A program made the translations under genes and the position numbers. From Phytopseudomonas daroniae (GTDB taxonomy: Bacteria > Pseudomonadota > Gammaproteobacteria > Pseudomonadales > Pseudomonadaceae), in the NCBI RefSeq assembly GCF_004327285.1, contig NZ_QJUI01000014.1, forward strand, positions 1 to 64,000: a stretch of DNA of 64,000 nt, written 5' to 3'. Each line of letters opens with the position of its first letter. Positions within the stretch are counted from its first letter, which is position 1. The notes beneath the pieces are model-generated. The model did no database searches and was not told the DNA's origin. It saw only the letters and a list, made by a program, of their open reading frames with translations. Shown here in pieces: positions 1-7,122 of the stretch.

Positions 1-67
1 CCCTCAAACCTTGCCCATTCCCTCCCCCCACGCTACAGTCCTCCCGTCACGGTAAATCCCGTGACCG

Positions 68-94
68 GGTGTGGTAGCCCGATTCACACGAAGG
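68..94 (+). promoter_or_regulatory. seqA-like target repeat of the antisense-RNA locus
   Basis: This stretch carries the blocks GTGTGGTAG and TTCAC, then GAAGG. The same blocks recur at 244-285, and their reverse complement lies at 198-220. A sense copy upstream of an antisense core is the arrangement of seqA in the phage P4 CI immunity system. A small hairpin (arms 93-97 and 102-106, loop GGTA) follows directly. The role is inferred from layout. Confidence 0.5.
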
Positions 95-115
95 CGCGGT
101 AGCGCCATAGTCGAG

Positions 116-147
116 AGCAGGCGCTTTTTTTGTGCCTGCTGTTTTCT
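116..147 (+). terminator. Hairpin plus T-run between seqA and the antisense core
   Basis: Arms AGCAGGC (116-122) and GCCTGCT (134-140) form a 7-bp stem around a T-rich loop and are followed by GTTTTCT. In CI/C4-type systems, pairing of the small RNA with the nascent leader drives premature termination, so a terminator here would fit. It could also simply be part of the processed leader structure. Confidence 0.45.
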
Positions 148-158
148 CGTGCATTTAT

Positions 159-235
159 GGCGGGCCGTGTGAGGCAGGCTTCGGCCTGGCCGGCCTTCCT
201 TCGTGAGTCGGTCTACCACCCTTGCACGGTCCGCC
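159..235 (+). ncRNA. CI/C4-like antisense immunity RNA
   Basis: A closed structure can be read directly. Outer arms GGCGGGCCGTG (159-169) and CACGGTCCGCC (225-235) pair over 11 bp with one G-U. Inside is a UUCG-capped hairpin (175-179 with 184-188). The segment 198-220 is the reverse complement of the flanking repeats at 68-94 and 244-285. The span is 77 nt, close to what I recall for processed phage P1 C4 RNA; P4 CI RNA has the same seqA-seqB-seqC logic. Such RNAs are cut from the leader of the operon they silence and block translation or cause termination by pairing. The family assignment comes from architecture only, with no covariance search. Confidence 0.6.
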
Positions 236-243
236 TCCATATC

Positions 244-287
244 GTGTGGTAGCGAATGGAACGCGGCTCCTTAAATTCACGAAGGAG
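244..287 (+). promoter_or_regulatory. seqC-like target covering the leader-peptide RBS
   Basis: The two blocks of the repeat are split here: GTGTGGTAG at 244-252 and ATTCACGAAGG at 275-285, separated by 22 nt. The second block runs into GAAGGAG (281-287), the likely Shine-Dalgarno of the start codon at 298. Pairing of the antisense segment 198-220 with both blocks would therefore hide the ribosome binding site. This is the split a/b box arrangement described for P1 C4. Confidence 0.5.
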
Positions 288-297
288 CATAAGGAAA

Positions 298-390
298 ATG
301 CACTATCCCCCTTTTACCCAAGGGCTCCGCCCTGGGCTGCTGGCTGTCGTGTCGACTTCCGTGTTGGAGGTGCTGCATGAGCCGCTTTGA
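298..390 (+). CDS. 30-residue leader peptide
   Basis: An ATG 10 nt after GAAGGAG opens a 30-codon frame that starts MHYPPF and ends HEPL-stop. The stop lies 14 nt inside the next gene, whose ATG is at 377, and the frame crosses that gene's own GGAGGT. Ribosomes translating the leader would therefore open or block the next start. In P1 the icd frame sits in the same place between c4 and ant. No homologue was recognised, so it may be only a coupling device. The start is well supported by its RBS; function is inferred. Confidence 0.5.
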   Translation: MHYPPFTQGLRPGLLAVVSTSVLEVLHEPL

Positions 391-619
391 GTCCGTCGTT
401 ATCCCCTTCCCCACCCCGCCAAACTCGTTGCGCAGCCATGCGGTCAATAATTGCTCGGTTCTGGCCGCGGCCGAGTATCGAGCGGCGCTGCTGGCCAAAC
501 TGCTCAGGCACATTCCCCAGCAGGAAATGGCGAGTACCACCGGCATGCTGCTCAGTGAGTTGATCGTGCTTTACCGCCAGGCCATCTACCAGGCGCACAG
601 GAGGGCCGAGCATGATTGA
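377..619 (+). CDS. Small protein of unknown function, antisense-RNA locus
   Basis: An 80-residue protein with a strong GGAGGT 5 nt before its ATG. The N-terminus is proline-rich and polar. Residues about 25-72 look helical and amphipathic (MLLSELIVLYRQAIY near the end). There is no signal peptide, membrane segment or catalytic motif. It overlaps the leader peptide at its start and the next gene at its end (ATGATTGA), so the three frames are probably translated in series. Its position matches icd/kil/eta-type genes behind C4/CI RNAs in phages, but I do not recognise the sequence. It could be a prophage-derived regulator or growth inhibitor. Confidence 0.6.
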   Translation: MSRFESVVIPFPTPPNSLRSHAVNNCSVLAAAEYRAALLAKLLRHIPQQEMASTTGMLLSELIVLYRQAIYQAHRRAEHD

Positions 620-914
620 GCGGCAACGGCACTTTACTCATCTGCCGGCACATGATGGGCAACCAGCCGCGGCCTTCGGCTGGGGCGAGAACTGCCAGGC
701 GAGCTTCACCGATGGCGCGCAGCAGGCACAGGCCTGGTTGGACGATGCCAACAGCGGCTGGCTGTGGGCCAATCTACTGCTGGAGCGTCAATTGTTCCCA
801 CCGGGTGCGCAGCGCCATGCCTTCGAGCTGGGCTTTCTCAGCCGCATTCACCAGCGCCTGTGTTCACCGTTGGGTGGCGGGCATCTGGCACGGCGCACGA
901 AGTTGCAGTTGTAG
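612..914 (+). CDS. Small protein of unknown function, possibly QslA-like
   Basis: A 100-residue soluble protein whose ATG lies inside the last codons of the preceding gene, behind AGGAGG. Features seen: a GWGENCQASF segment near residue 24, then AQAWLDDANSGWLWANLLLE (about 38-57), then FELGFLSRIHQRLC (about 70-83). The tryptophan-rich middle and the FELGFLSRIH block remind me of small Pseudomonas proteins labelled QslA-like (LasR antiactivator), but this is memory of a pattern and not a match I can verify. No membrane segment or signal is present. It ends the small operon; a long hairpin follows. Confidence 0.55.
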   Translation: MIERQRHFTHLPAHDGQPAAAFGWGENCQASFTDGAQQAQAWLDDANSGWLWANLLLERQLFPPGAQRHAFELGFLSRIHQRLCSPLGGGHLARRTKLQL

Positions 915-919
915 GCAGG

Positions 920-954
920 CAAGCGGTGGGCTGCGTTACGCGGCTCACCGCTTG
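920..954. terminator. Long hairpin after the small operon
   Basis: Arms CAAGCGGTGGGCTGCG (920-935) and CGCGGCTCACCGCTTG (939-954) pair over 16 bp, allowing two G-U pairs, with a 3-nt loop. There is no T-run, so it may stabilise the 3' end of the upstream mRNA or act as a weak terminator. The rest of 955-1055 shows nothing recognisable. Confidence 0.4.
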
Positions 955-1055
955 GCATCACACCAGGCTGTCGCGTCGCAGTTGCTGCGCTGGCACACAC
1001 CGACCGAGGCGGTGCCAGATTCCTGCGGGCAGCACGCGCCCCACTCTCGTCACCG

Positions 1056-2222
1056 CTACACCACCGCAGCCGCAACAACTCTGGAACGCCAGGCAAACCC
1101 CAACACCATCAACAACCCCAGCGCCGCCATCGCCGCGCCGGCCAGGGAAATCGCCGGATAACCCAACCCCGCATTGATCACCGCGCCGCCCAGCGCCGCA
1201 CCAACCGCGTTGCCCAGGTTGAAGGCGCCGATATTCACCGCCGAGGCCAGGTTGGGCGCGTCCTTGGCGGCCTCCATCACGCGCATCTGCAGCGGTGGCA
1301 CGATGGCGAAGCTGGCGATGCCCCAGATCAGGATGGCCACGGCGGCTGGCAGCGGCCAGCGCATCAGTACGGTGAACGCCAGCAAGACGATAATCAGCAC
1401 GCTCAGCGAAACGATCAGGGTGCGGTCGATGGAGCGATCGGCGGCCTTGCCGCCCCACATGTTGCCCAGCGTGAGGCCCACGCCGTACAGCACCAGCATG
1501 GCGGTGATGAAGGCGGTGGACGCATGGGTCTCGCTGCTGAGGATCGGCGCGATGTAAGTGAAAACGGTGAACATTGCACTCGAGCCAACCACGGTCAGGG
1601 CCAACGCCCCCAGCACCGGGCCACGGCCCAGCGCGCGAATTTCGGCCATTACACCGACGCTTTTCGGCGCCGACAGGTTGGGCAAGGCGAACCACAACGC
1701 GGCCATGGCCACCACGCCGAGGCCAGTAATTCCCCAGAATGCGGTGCGCCAACCGAGCACTTCACCAAACCAGGCAGCCAGCGGTACACCGCCGATGGTC
1801 GCCAGGGTCAGGCCCATGAACATGGCCGCCACCGCGCCAGCACGTTTCTCCGGGGCGACCACGCTGGCGGCGACGATAGAGCCAACGCCAAAGAACGCAC
1901 CGTGGTTCAGTGACGTCACCACCCTGGCGAACATAAGGCTGTAGTAATCGGTCGCCAGGGCCGACATCAGGTTACCCAGGGTGAAAATCGCCATGAGTCC
2001 GATCAGCAGATAGCGCCGGGGAATCCTGCCGGTGGTCAGGGTCATCAGCGGCGCGCCGAGCAGTACGCCCAGGGCGTAAGCACTGACCAACAGGCCTGCG
2101 GCGGGAATGGAAACGCCGAGATCCGCAGCGATGCCCGGCAACATGCCCATGGGGGCGAACTCGGTAACGCCGATGCCAAAGGCACCAATGGCGAGTGCTA
2201 CAAGGGGTGGATTGATACGCAT
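1056..2222 (-). CDS. MFS efflux transporter, AraJ/YdhP type
   Basis: A 388-residue inner-membrane proton-driven exporter of the drug:H+ antiporter-1 family. The usual 12 hydrophobic segments are seen. The opening (MRINPPLVALAIGAFGIGV then TEFAPMGMLPGIA) and the loop TTGRIPRRYL between segments 2 and 3 are typical of AraJ-like pumps. The ATG at 2222 is chosen because AAGGAG precedes it; a longer upstream frame exists but lacks a ribosome binding site. The substrate is unknown. It is divergent from a LysR regulator, which probably controls it. Confidence 0.9.
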   Translation of the reverse strand: MRINPPLVALAIGAFGIGVTEFAPMGMLPGIAADLGVSIPAAGLLVSAYALGVLLGAPLMTLTTGRIPRRYLLIGLMAIFTLGNLMSALATDYYSLMFARVVTSLNHGAFFGVGSIVAASVVAPEKRAGAVAAMFMGLTLATIGGVPLAAWFGEVLGWRTAFWGITGLGVVAMAALWFALPNLSAPKSVGVMAEIRALGRGPVLGALALTVVGSSAMFTVFTYIAPILSSETHASTAFITAMLVLYGVGLTLGNMWGGKAADRSIDRTLIVSLSVLIIVLLAFTVLMRWPLPAAVAILIWGIASFAIVPPLQMRVMEAAKDAPNLASAVNIGAFNLGNAVGAALGGAVINAGLGYPAISLAGAAMAALGLLMVLGFAWRSRVVAAAVV

Positions 2223-2256
2223 GGAAGGCTCCTTATCTATGCCGCGAATGATAGGA

Positions 2257-2291
2257 TCCAGACTTTTCAGGCGGTAGATAGCTTTTCTGGA
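2257..2291. promoter_or_regulatory. Candidate LysR operator between the divergent genes
   Basis: Inverted half-sites TCCAGA (2257-2262) and TCTGGA (2286-2291) lie in the 94-bp gap between the MFS gene and the lysR-type gene, where LysR regulators usually bind. The spacing is longer than a single T-N11-A box, so it could be a pair of contacts or chance. Confidence 0.3.
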
Positions 2292-2316
2292 AAGCACCTT
2301 TGCGTACGGAGCACAA

Positions 2317-3210
2317 ATGGACTTCAACGGTAGATCAGGTGAAATGGGTGTGTTCACCACCGTGGCGCAGGAAGGCAGCCTGTCGGCCGCCGCGCGTGCA
2401 TTGGGGCTGACACCCTCGGCGGTCAGCCGGATCATCGCGCGTACCGAACAACGTCTCGGCACCCGCCTGCTGTTGCGCACCACCCGAGCGATCACCTTCA
2501 CCGCCGAGGGCGAGGCTTACCTGCGCGGCGCCCGGCGTATCCTGGCCGACATGGCCGAGGTCGAAGAAGCCATCACCGACCAGGGCGTACCCAGGGGCCG
2601 ATTGCGGGTAAGCGCCGCCCTCGGCCATGGGCGGCTGGCCATCGTTCCCCTGGTGGCAGCATTCAGCGCCCGTTACCCGAACATCGTCGTCGACCTCACC
2701 CTCGGCGACGAAGTGGTCGACATTCTCGGCGGCCAGGCCGACGTGGCGGTACGCTTCGGCCATCTGCCCGACAGCCCGCTGACCGCACGCAAGATCGGCG
2801 ACACCGGCCAGGTGGTGGTGGCTTCGCCCGAGTACCTGAAGCGCCATGGCATACCCCAGGAACCGGAAGACCTGCTACGGCACAACTGCCTGCGCTTCAA
2901 CTTCCGCCGTGCCGAACCCAACTGGCCGTTCATCCGCGACGACAAAGAGTTTTCCCTGAAGGTCAGCGGCAATATCGAATGCAGCAGTGGTGAGGCACTG
3001 GCACAACTCGCACGGGTAGGTGCCGGCATCGCGCGCATCGGCGAGTTCAGCGTGGCCGAGGATCTGCAGCGCGGCGACCTGATACCGCTGCTGGAGGCCT
3101 GGAACCCCGGCGACCGGGAACCGATTCACGCGGTGTTCGTAGGCGGCTCGGCAATGCCGGCGCGGGTGCGGGTGTTCGTGGATTTTCTGATCGAGCATCA
3201 CCGGCTCTAA
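2317..3210 (+). CDS. LysR-family transcriptional regulator
   Basis: A 297-residue DNA-binding regulator. The winged helix-turn-helix lies around residues 8-65 (GSLSAAARALGLTPSAVSRI is the reading helix region). The rest is a LysR substrate-binding domain with PRGRLRVSAA at its start and a C-terminal FVDFL. Its context, divergent from an MFS exporter with a 94-bp shared promoter region, suggests it switches the pump on in response to the exported compound. The ligand is not predictable. Confidence 0.9.
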   Translation: MDFNGRSGEMGVFTTVAQEGSLSAAARALGLTPSAVSRIIARTEQRLGTRLLLRTTRAITFTAEGEAYLRGARRILADMAEVEEAITDQGVPRGRLRVSAALGHGRLAIVPLVAAFSARYPNIVVDLTLGDEVVDILGGQADVAVRFGHLPDSPLTARKIGDTGQVVVASPEYLKRHGIPQEPEDLLRHNCLRFNFRRAEPNWPFIRDDKEFSLKVSGNIECSSGEALAQLARVGAGIARIGEFSVAEDLQRGDLIPLLEAWNPGDREPIHAVFVGGSAMPARVRVFVDFLIEHHRL

Positions 3211-3286
3211 GCACCAGTTGAAGACCCTCGAAGTTGGCAGGCCCCTCTGGATCAGCGGCAACGAGGCAATCGCAGCCGCTATCTGG

Positions 3287-3430
3287 ATACCGTCTTGCTC
3301 CTTGGTCTGCAAGAGCCCGTTCGCAGTCTGGGTTCGCACGTAGGAGCGTCGACCCCGGCGCGATGCGATGGCGGCCATGCCGCAAAAATCGCGGTATGGC
3401 CACGATTCGCCGCGGGGTCGCGGCTCCTAC
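3287..3430 (+). repeat. Family C interspersed palindromic repeat, copy 1
   Basis: The core begins GTAGGAGCGTCGACCC at 3340 and ends GGGTCGCGGCTCCTAC at 3430, giving REP-like inverted ends. About 53 bp before the core (from ATACCGTCTTG) also match the copy at 47440, so the mobile or duplicated unit is longer than the palindrome. Confidence 0.65.
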
Positions 3431-3486
3431 ACGAATCGGGTAATTCTGCGCTTGTTGTTGAATCCCGTAACGCATCGCTTTAGGAC

Positions 3487-3576
3487 GTAGGGTGGACAAC
3501 GCTTTTCTTGTCCACCGTTACGATTGCCGGATGGTGGACGGGTCGGACCGCGCAGGTGAAGCGTCGTCCACCCTAC
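3487..3576 (+). repeat. Family A MITE-like repeat, copy 1
   Basis: A 90-bp element with termini GTAGGGTGGACAACGC and GCGTCGTCCACCCTAC, imperfect 16-bp inverted repeats. An inner TTGTCCACC/GGTGGAC pair is also present. Related copies lie at 4649, 19203, 31320 and 35658, all between genes. Confidence 0.75.
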
Positions 3577-3769
3577 GACCTGATGGCGATGGCCAGCCGC
3601 TTGCGCCCGGGCAGCGGGCATTTCCGTAGCCATCGGCCAGCTCCGGCCATCTGAGACTCAACCCCCGGGGATCGGCTGCACGACGTCCAATCAAGAGGGC
3701 CTGCAACTGATCGGAGTGCCGCAAAGACGCGGTCGGCCAAGACGCCGACCACCCATCGTGGCTGGCATC

Positions 3770-4513
3770 TCAAGCGTAGACCGAGACGATGCCCTCGTAC
3801 TTGAAATCGGGAGCACTCACCCAGTTGCCATCGACGAACTTCTCCCAGCCACCATAACGAACCTCGCCATTGGCGGAGATTTGATTGAACCAGTTGTTGC
3901 CGACCCAACTGCCATCACCCTTCTTGGCTGCATTGATCTCCTTGCCGATATCCACCGTCTGGGCAAAGTTGCCCATGTCGAGATGGTACTTGCCATACAT
4001 CGACACGTTGTCAGCCGCCACGAAATCGATTTGAAGCTGGGCGTAGCGGTTGGCGGCGCCGACCAGTTGGCTGGAGGCATTCAAGGCGCTCTCCACCCGT
4101 TCTGCCTGTTGCTTGGTCAGATCTCCGGCACTGGTCAGGACGAGGCGGCCCTGAGGGTTCACGCTGAATCCGAATTCCTTGCCAGCAAGCTGAGGCTCCC
4201 TGGCAACCAGCGTCTTCATCACCTTGTCGTAATCGGCTTCCACCGACGTGTAGGCGCTCCCGGTGTCGCGGAACAACTCACGCGCCACCAGCTCGGAGGT
4301 AATCGGGCGGCTCACCTGCCGATACAGGTCGAACGAGCGCGTATCCTCCGGCACGTCCGAGACGTTGGATTGCGAGAGCACCGAAGCATGCAGTGAGGAT
4401 TCCGGCGCGACTTCAACCTGCGCAGGCAGGGCCTGTGCTTGTGTCCTCTGCCCCGCGCTCGCGACCTTGGATTGCCATGTGGACAGCGTGGCCGGCAGTG
4501 CTCCGATCTCCAT
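3770..4513 (-). CDS. Hypothetical protein
   Basis: A 247-residue protein with ATG at 4513 behind AGAAGGGAGA. No signal peptide or membrane segment is seen. The first 45 residues are rich in A, Q and S and look disordered. Residues about 60-150 look helical, and the last 75 contain a YGKYHLDMGNFAQTVDIG stretch and a WVGNNWFNQ segment. No family was recognised. It stands alone between repeat elements, and its base composition is less extreme than its neighbours, which may hint at acquisition. Confidence 0.7.
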   Translation of the reverse strand: MEIGALPATLSTWQSKVASAGQRTQAQALPAQVEVAPESSLHASVLSQSNVSDVPEDTRSFDLYRQVSRPITSELVARELFRDTGSAYTSVEADYDKVMKTLVAREPQLAGKEFGFSVNPQGRLVLTSAGDLTKQQAERVESALNASSQLVGAANRYAQLQIDFVAADNVSMYGKYHLDMGNFAQTVDIGKEINAAKKGDGSWVGNNWFNQISANGEVRYGGWEKFVDGNWVSAPDFKYEGIVSVYA

Positions 4514-4648
4514 AGCAGTCTCCCTTCTCGGTTGTGATCCTGCCCATGTAGTCGGCAGAAGTGCGGGAAATCTTAGGGCTGTTGACATTTCAGCATGACC
4601 GCGCCGAAGCCCTGCGGCTTGCGCTGAAACGTCAACAGACCCTAGAAC

Positions 4649-4738
4649 GTAGGGTGGACAACGCTTTTCTTGTCCACCGTTGCGATTGCCGAATGGTGGA
4701 CGGGTCGGGCCGCGCAGGTGAAGCGTCGTCCACCCGAC
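4649..4738 (+). repeat. Family A MITE-like repeat, copy 2
   Basis: This copy is nearly identical to copy 1 over its left half (GTAGGGTGGACAACGC at the start). Its right terminus has drifted to CACCCGAC, so the last few bases no longer pair. It lies in the gap after the start of the hypothetical gene at 4513 and just past the stop of the small membrane gene at 4743. Confidence 0.7.
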
Positions 4739-4742
4739 GCCC

Positions 4743-4946
4743 CTACGGCCGGCTTACCAACACGGTCAGGATGATCGCACCCGGCAGCACAGCCAGGATC
4801 AAAAACCCGATGAAGGTCGGAAAGAAATACAGGTAGCTGTTGGTGTCCTTGTAACGCCCCCCGGTCAGGATCCTCAGCACCCACAGACCGAACACCCTGA
4901 AACCGCGTTCGATCAGCGTACCGATGAAGTTCAGAATCTCATCCAT
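4743..4946 (-). CDS. Small membrane protein
   Basis: A 67-residue protein. It begins with an amphipathic helix (MDEILNFIGTLIERGF), followed by a basic loop with GGRYKD. One strong membrane helix lies around residues 40-64 (FFPTFIGFLILAVLPGAIIL). The start at 4946 has a modest AGAGG upstream. It lies 65 nt after the next small membrane gene in the same direction and may share its transcript. Function unknown. Confidence 0.55.
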   Translation of the reverse strand: MDEILNFIGTLIERGFRVFGLWVLRILTGGRYKDTNSYLYFFPTFIGFLILAVLPGAIILTVLVSRP

Positions 4947-5011
4947 GATGCCAGCAAACCTCTTCGTCCGAGCCCGGCCTACCGACCTAGTCCAGATAGC
5001 GCCCTGCCTGC

Positions 5012-5308
5012 TCAGTGATTCAGGCAAAGCAGAAACAGCAGATACAGCCCGAATCCCACGACCGGCAGCAAATGCCACAGGTTGGACAACCAAGGCGCCG
5101 AGTTCAGGTAGCCGACGATCAGTAGGCCCGCGGTGAATATCGAGATGGCCGGTAGCAGCAACATCAGGCTCGACAGCAGGCGATCCTGGAACGGCGTCAG
5201 CTCGCTGTGGTTGGCGAGAGCAGCACCGGAAAACACAACGAGCAGGCCCTGCAGGCCTGCGAAAAACAACTGGCCAATCACTCCAATGATCAATGCCGTG
5301 AGAGACAT
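5012..5308 (-). CDS. Small membrane protein
   Basis: A 98-residue protein with three predicted membrane helices: about 4-24, 41-66 and 75-96. ATG at 5308 follows AAAGGAA; an ATG six codons earlier is possible. It starts 14 nt after the stop of the MarR-type gene, so the two are probably co-transcribed. No family recognised. Confidence 0.65.
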   Translation of the reverse strand: MSLTALIIGVIGQLFFAGLQGLLVVFSGAALANHSELTPFQDRLLSSLMLLLPAISIFTAGLLIVGYLNSAPWLSNLWHLLPVVGFGLYLLFLLCLNH

Positions 5309-5322
5309 GGGCTCGCTTCCTT

Positions 5323-5820
5323 TCATTCACCCGGTTGTAGATTGGCCAGCAGCTTGCCGGTGAGTGCATGCAACTGCTGTTTTTCCTCGTCACTGAGGGC
5401 AGCCAGAACGCGTTGCAGGTTATCAACGTGGGCACTGAGCATGCTGTCGATCAGTTCATACCCTGCCGGCGTCAGGGCCACCAGGATGCCGCGTCGGTCG
5501 GTCGGGTGCTTGCGGCGTTCGATCAGGCCAGCCTTTTCCAAGCGGTCGATGCGGCTGGTCATGCCGCCCGAGGAAATCATCGCGCTCTCATACAGCGCCG
5601 TGGGCATCAGCGCGTAGGGTTCGCCCGAACGGCGCAAGGTGGCGAGCAGGTCGAACTCGCCGGCCTGCAGGCCGTGTTCGGCGAAGAACGGCAACAGGTG
5701 ATCGCGGCCAATCACTTGAGATAGCTCGCCCAGACGACCGATTACCGCCATGGAGAATCCGTCCAGATCCGGGCGCTCCTGTTGCCACTGCTCGGCGGCC
5801 AGTTGTGCACGATCCTGCAT
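5323..5820 (-). CDS. MarR-family transcriptional regulator
   Basis: A 165-residue winged-helix repressor. The DNA-binding part is around residues 55-115, including SSGGMTSRIDRLEKAGLI as recognition helix and HPTDRRGILVALT as the wing. A long C-terminal helix serves dimerisation. GAGGG precedes the ATG. It is divergent from an EamA transporter across 71 bp that contain two perfect palindromes, so autoregulation and control of the transporter are likely. The ligand is unknown. Confidence 0.9.
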   Translation of the reverse strand: MQDRAQLAAEQWQQERPDLDGFSMAVIGRLGELSQVIGRDHLLPFFAEHGLQAGEFDLLATLRRSGEPYALMPTALYESAMISSGGMTSRIDRLEKAGLIERRKHPTDRRGILVALTPAGYELIDSMLSAHVDNLQRVLAALSDEEKQQLHALTGKLLANLQPGE

Positions 5821-5833
5821 ATCGCCCTCTATT

Positions 5834-5863
5834 TATCTTGCTATCAAGATACTTTTCGAAAAG
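5834..5863. promoter_or_regulatory. Palindromic operators in the MarR/EamA gap
   Basis: TATCTTG-CTAT-CAAGATA (5834-5851) is a perfect 7-bp inverted repeat, and CTTTTCGAAAAG (5852-5863) is a second perfect palindrome beside it. MarR dimers bind sites of this size. One site lies 14 nt from the marR start and both face the eamA promoter region. Confidence 0.6.
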
Positions 5864-5891
5864 AATGTTTTCATCTTAGCGTATTCATCGG

Positions 5892-6806
5892 ATGGAACCA
5901 GCCATGTCACCCTCCAATCCACGGCCAATACTGGCGCTAATGCTGTTGCTCGGCATCGGCGCGCTGATGGGATTGACCAGCAATCTGGTGAAGCTGGCCA
6001 GCGCAGCGGGCTGGTCACCGGTGGCCTATCTGCTGTGGAGCCTGATCGGTGGCGGCTTACTGTTGCTGGCGTTCACCCGCCTGCGTGGTGAGACACCCGG
6101 CATGAGCCCACGCCTGCAACGTTACTACCTGGCCTCCGGGCTACTCAGCATCGCCCTGCCCAATGGCCTGCTGTTCAGCTCCATTCCTCATGTCGGTGCC
6201 GGTTTCGCCTCCATGTGCCTGGCGTTTCCGCCGCTGATCACTTATCTGCTGGCCCTGGCGCTGCGCATGGAACCGCTGAGCCGCATGCGCCTGCTCGGCA
6301 TCTGCATCGGCCTGGGTGGCAGCCTGCTGCTGGCCTTGGACAAACTGCACAGTGGCGACAGCCCGCTGCTGTGGATCATCGCCGCGCTGGCCGTGCCGGT
6401 GTTCCTGGCTCTGGGCAATATCTACCGTTCGCGCTGCTGGCCACCCGGTGCCAGCCCGTTGTCGCTGGCCCCCGGCATGCTGCTGGGCGGTGCCCTGCTC
6501 CTGCTGCCTCTGGCGCTATTCGACGTAAGGCTCAGCCCTAACCTGGACAGCGGCGTGGCGATCGTCCTGCTACTGGTGCAGATGGCCCTGTTCGCCATCG
6601 TCTACGCCTTGTATTTCGTCTTGCAGAAACTGGCCGGCGCGGTGTACCTCAGCCAGATCGGTTCGGTGGCGGCGATGCTTGGCGCAGCCATGGCCGTGAC
6701 GCTGCTGGATGAACGCGGCAGCCTGTCGATGCTGCTGGCGGCACTGTGCATCGTCGGCGGCGTGCTGCTGGTCGCCTGGCGTGGCGCGCAGAAAAACAAG
6801 CGATGA
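5892..6806 (+). CDS. EamA/DMT-family transporter
   Basis: A 304-residue inner-membrane protein with ten hydrophobic segments in two EamA repeats (about 10-140 and 155-295). This is the fold of RhaT/YdcZ-type metabolite exporters. The start could be 5892 or the ATG at 5904; neither has a strong RBS. Its last codons overlap the next frame (ATGA at 6803), so an MFS gene once followed in the same operon. It is probably under the divergent MarR regulator. Substrate unknown. Confidence 0.85.
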   Translation: MEPAMSPSNPRPILALMLLLGIGALMGLTSNLVKLASAAGWSPVAYLLWSLIGGGLLLLAFTRLRGETPGMSPRLQRYYLASGLLSIALPNGLLFSSIPHVGAGFASMCLAFPPLITYLLALALRMEPLSRMRLLGICIGLGGSLLLALDKLHSGDSPLLWIIAALAVPVFLALGNIYRSRCWPPGASPLSLAPGMLLGGALLLLPLALFDVRLSPNLDSGVAIVLLLVQMALFAIVYALYFVLQKLAGAVYLSQIGSVAAMLGAAMAVTLLDERGSLSMLLAALCIVGGVLLVAWRGAQKNKR

Positions 6807-7117
6807 AACGTCAGCCCCTGCTGTTGCTCGCCATCGTCCTGCTCGGCCTGAACCTGCGCCCGGTGCTGGCGGCGGTCGGCCCGCTGCTCGACCGCATCCA
6901 GCTCGACACCGGCCTGGGTCATGTCGGCGCCAGCCTGCTGACCAGCCTGCCCATCGTGATCATGGGCCTGGGCGTCCTGGCTGCCGGTGTGTTGCGCCAG
7001 TACACCGATGATCTGCGGCTGAGCTGGCTGGCCATGGCCGTAGCCACCCTGGCGCTGATGGCCATGGCCGCGCGTTTCAAGCCGGGCAGCGGGCACTTTC
7101 ACACGCGAACCGGCTGA
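6803..7117 (+). pseudogene. Truncated MFS (CynX/NimT-like) transporter gene
   Basis: Residues 1 to about 92 match the start of CynX/NimT-type transporters (LLLLAIVLLGLNLRPVLAAV, then SLLTSLPIVIMGLGVLAAG). A full protein is near 390 residues, but this frame ends at 104 with an unrelated tail (GHFHTRTG-stop). The join lies near 7083, and the stop of mnmH on the other strand begins 6 nt later. About three quarters of the gene is lost by deletion. The ATGA overlap with the upstream EamA gene shows it was once translated with it. Confidence 0.75.
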
Positions 7118-7122
7118 TGCCC

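Larger units (their letters stand above)
3211..3769. other. Intergenic region rich in repeats
   Basis: No gene is supported here. It contains a palindromic family C element (3287-3430), a family A MITE-like element (3487-3576) and a hairpin GGTCGGC/GCCGACC near 3731-3748. A stretch at 3604-3622 shares CCGGGCAGCGGGCA with the broken end of the MFS pseudogene near 7083. Confidence 0.6.

Noticed and set aside
4..240. 78-residue frame on the minus strand at the left edge
   Set aside because: It lies wholly over the antisense-RNA structure; its apparent coding pattern comes from the repeats. No RBS.
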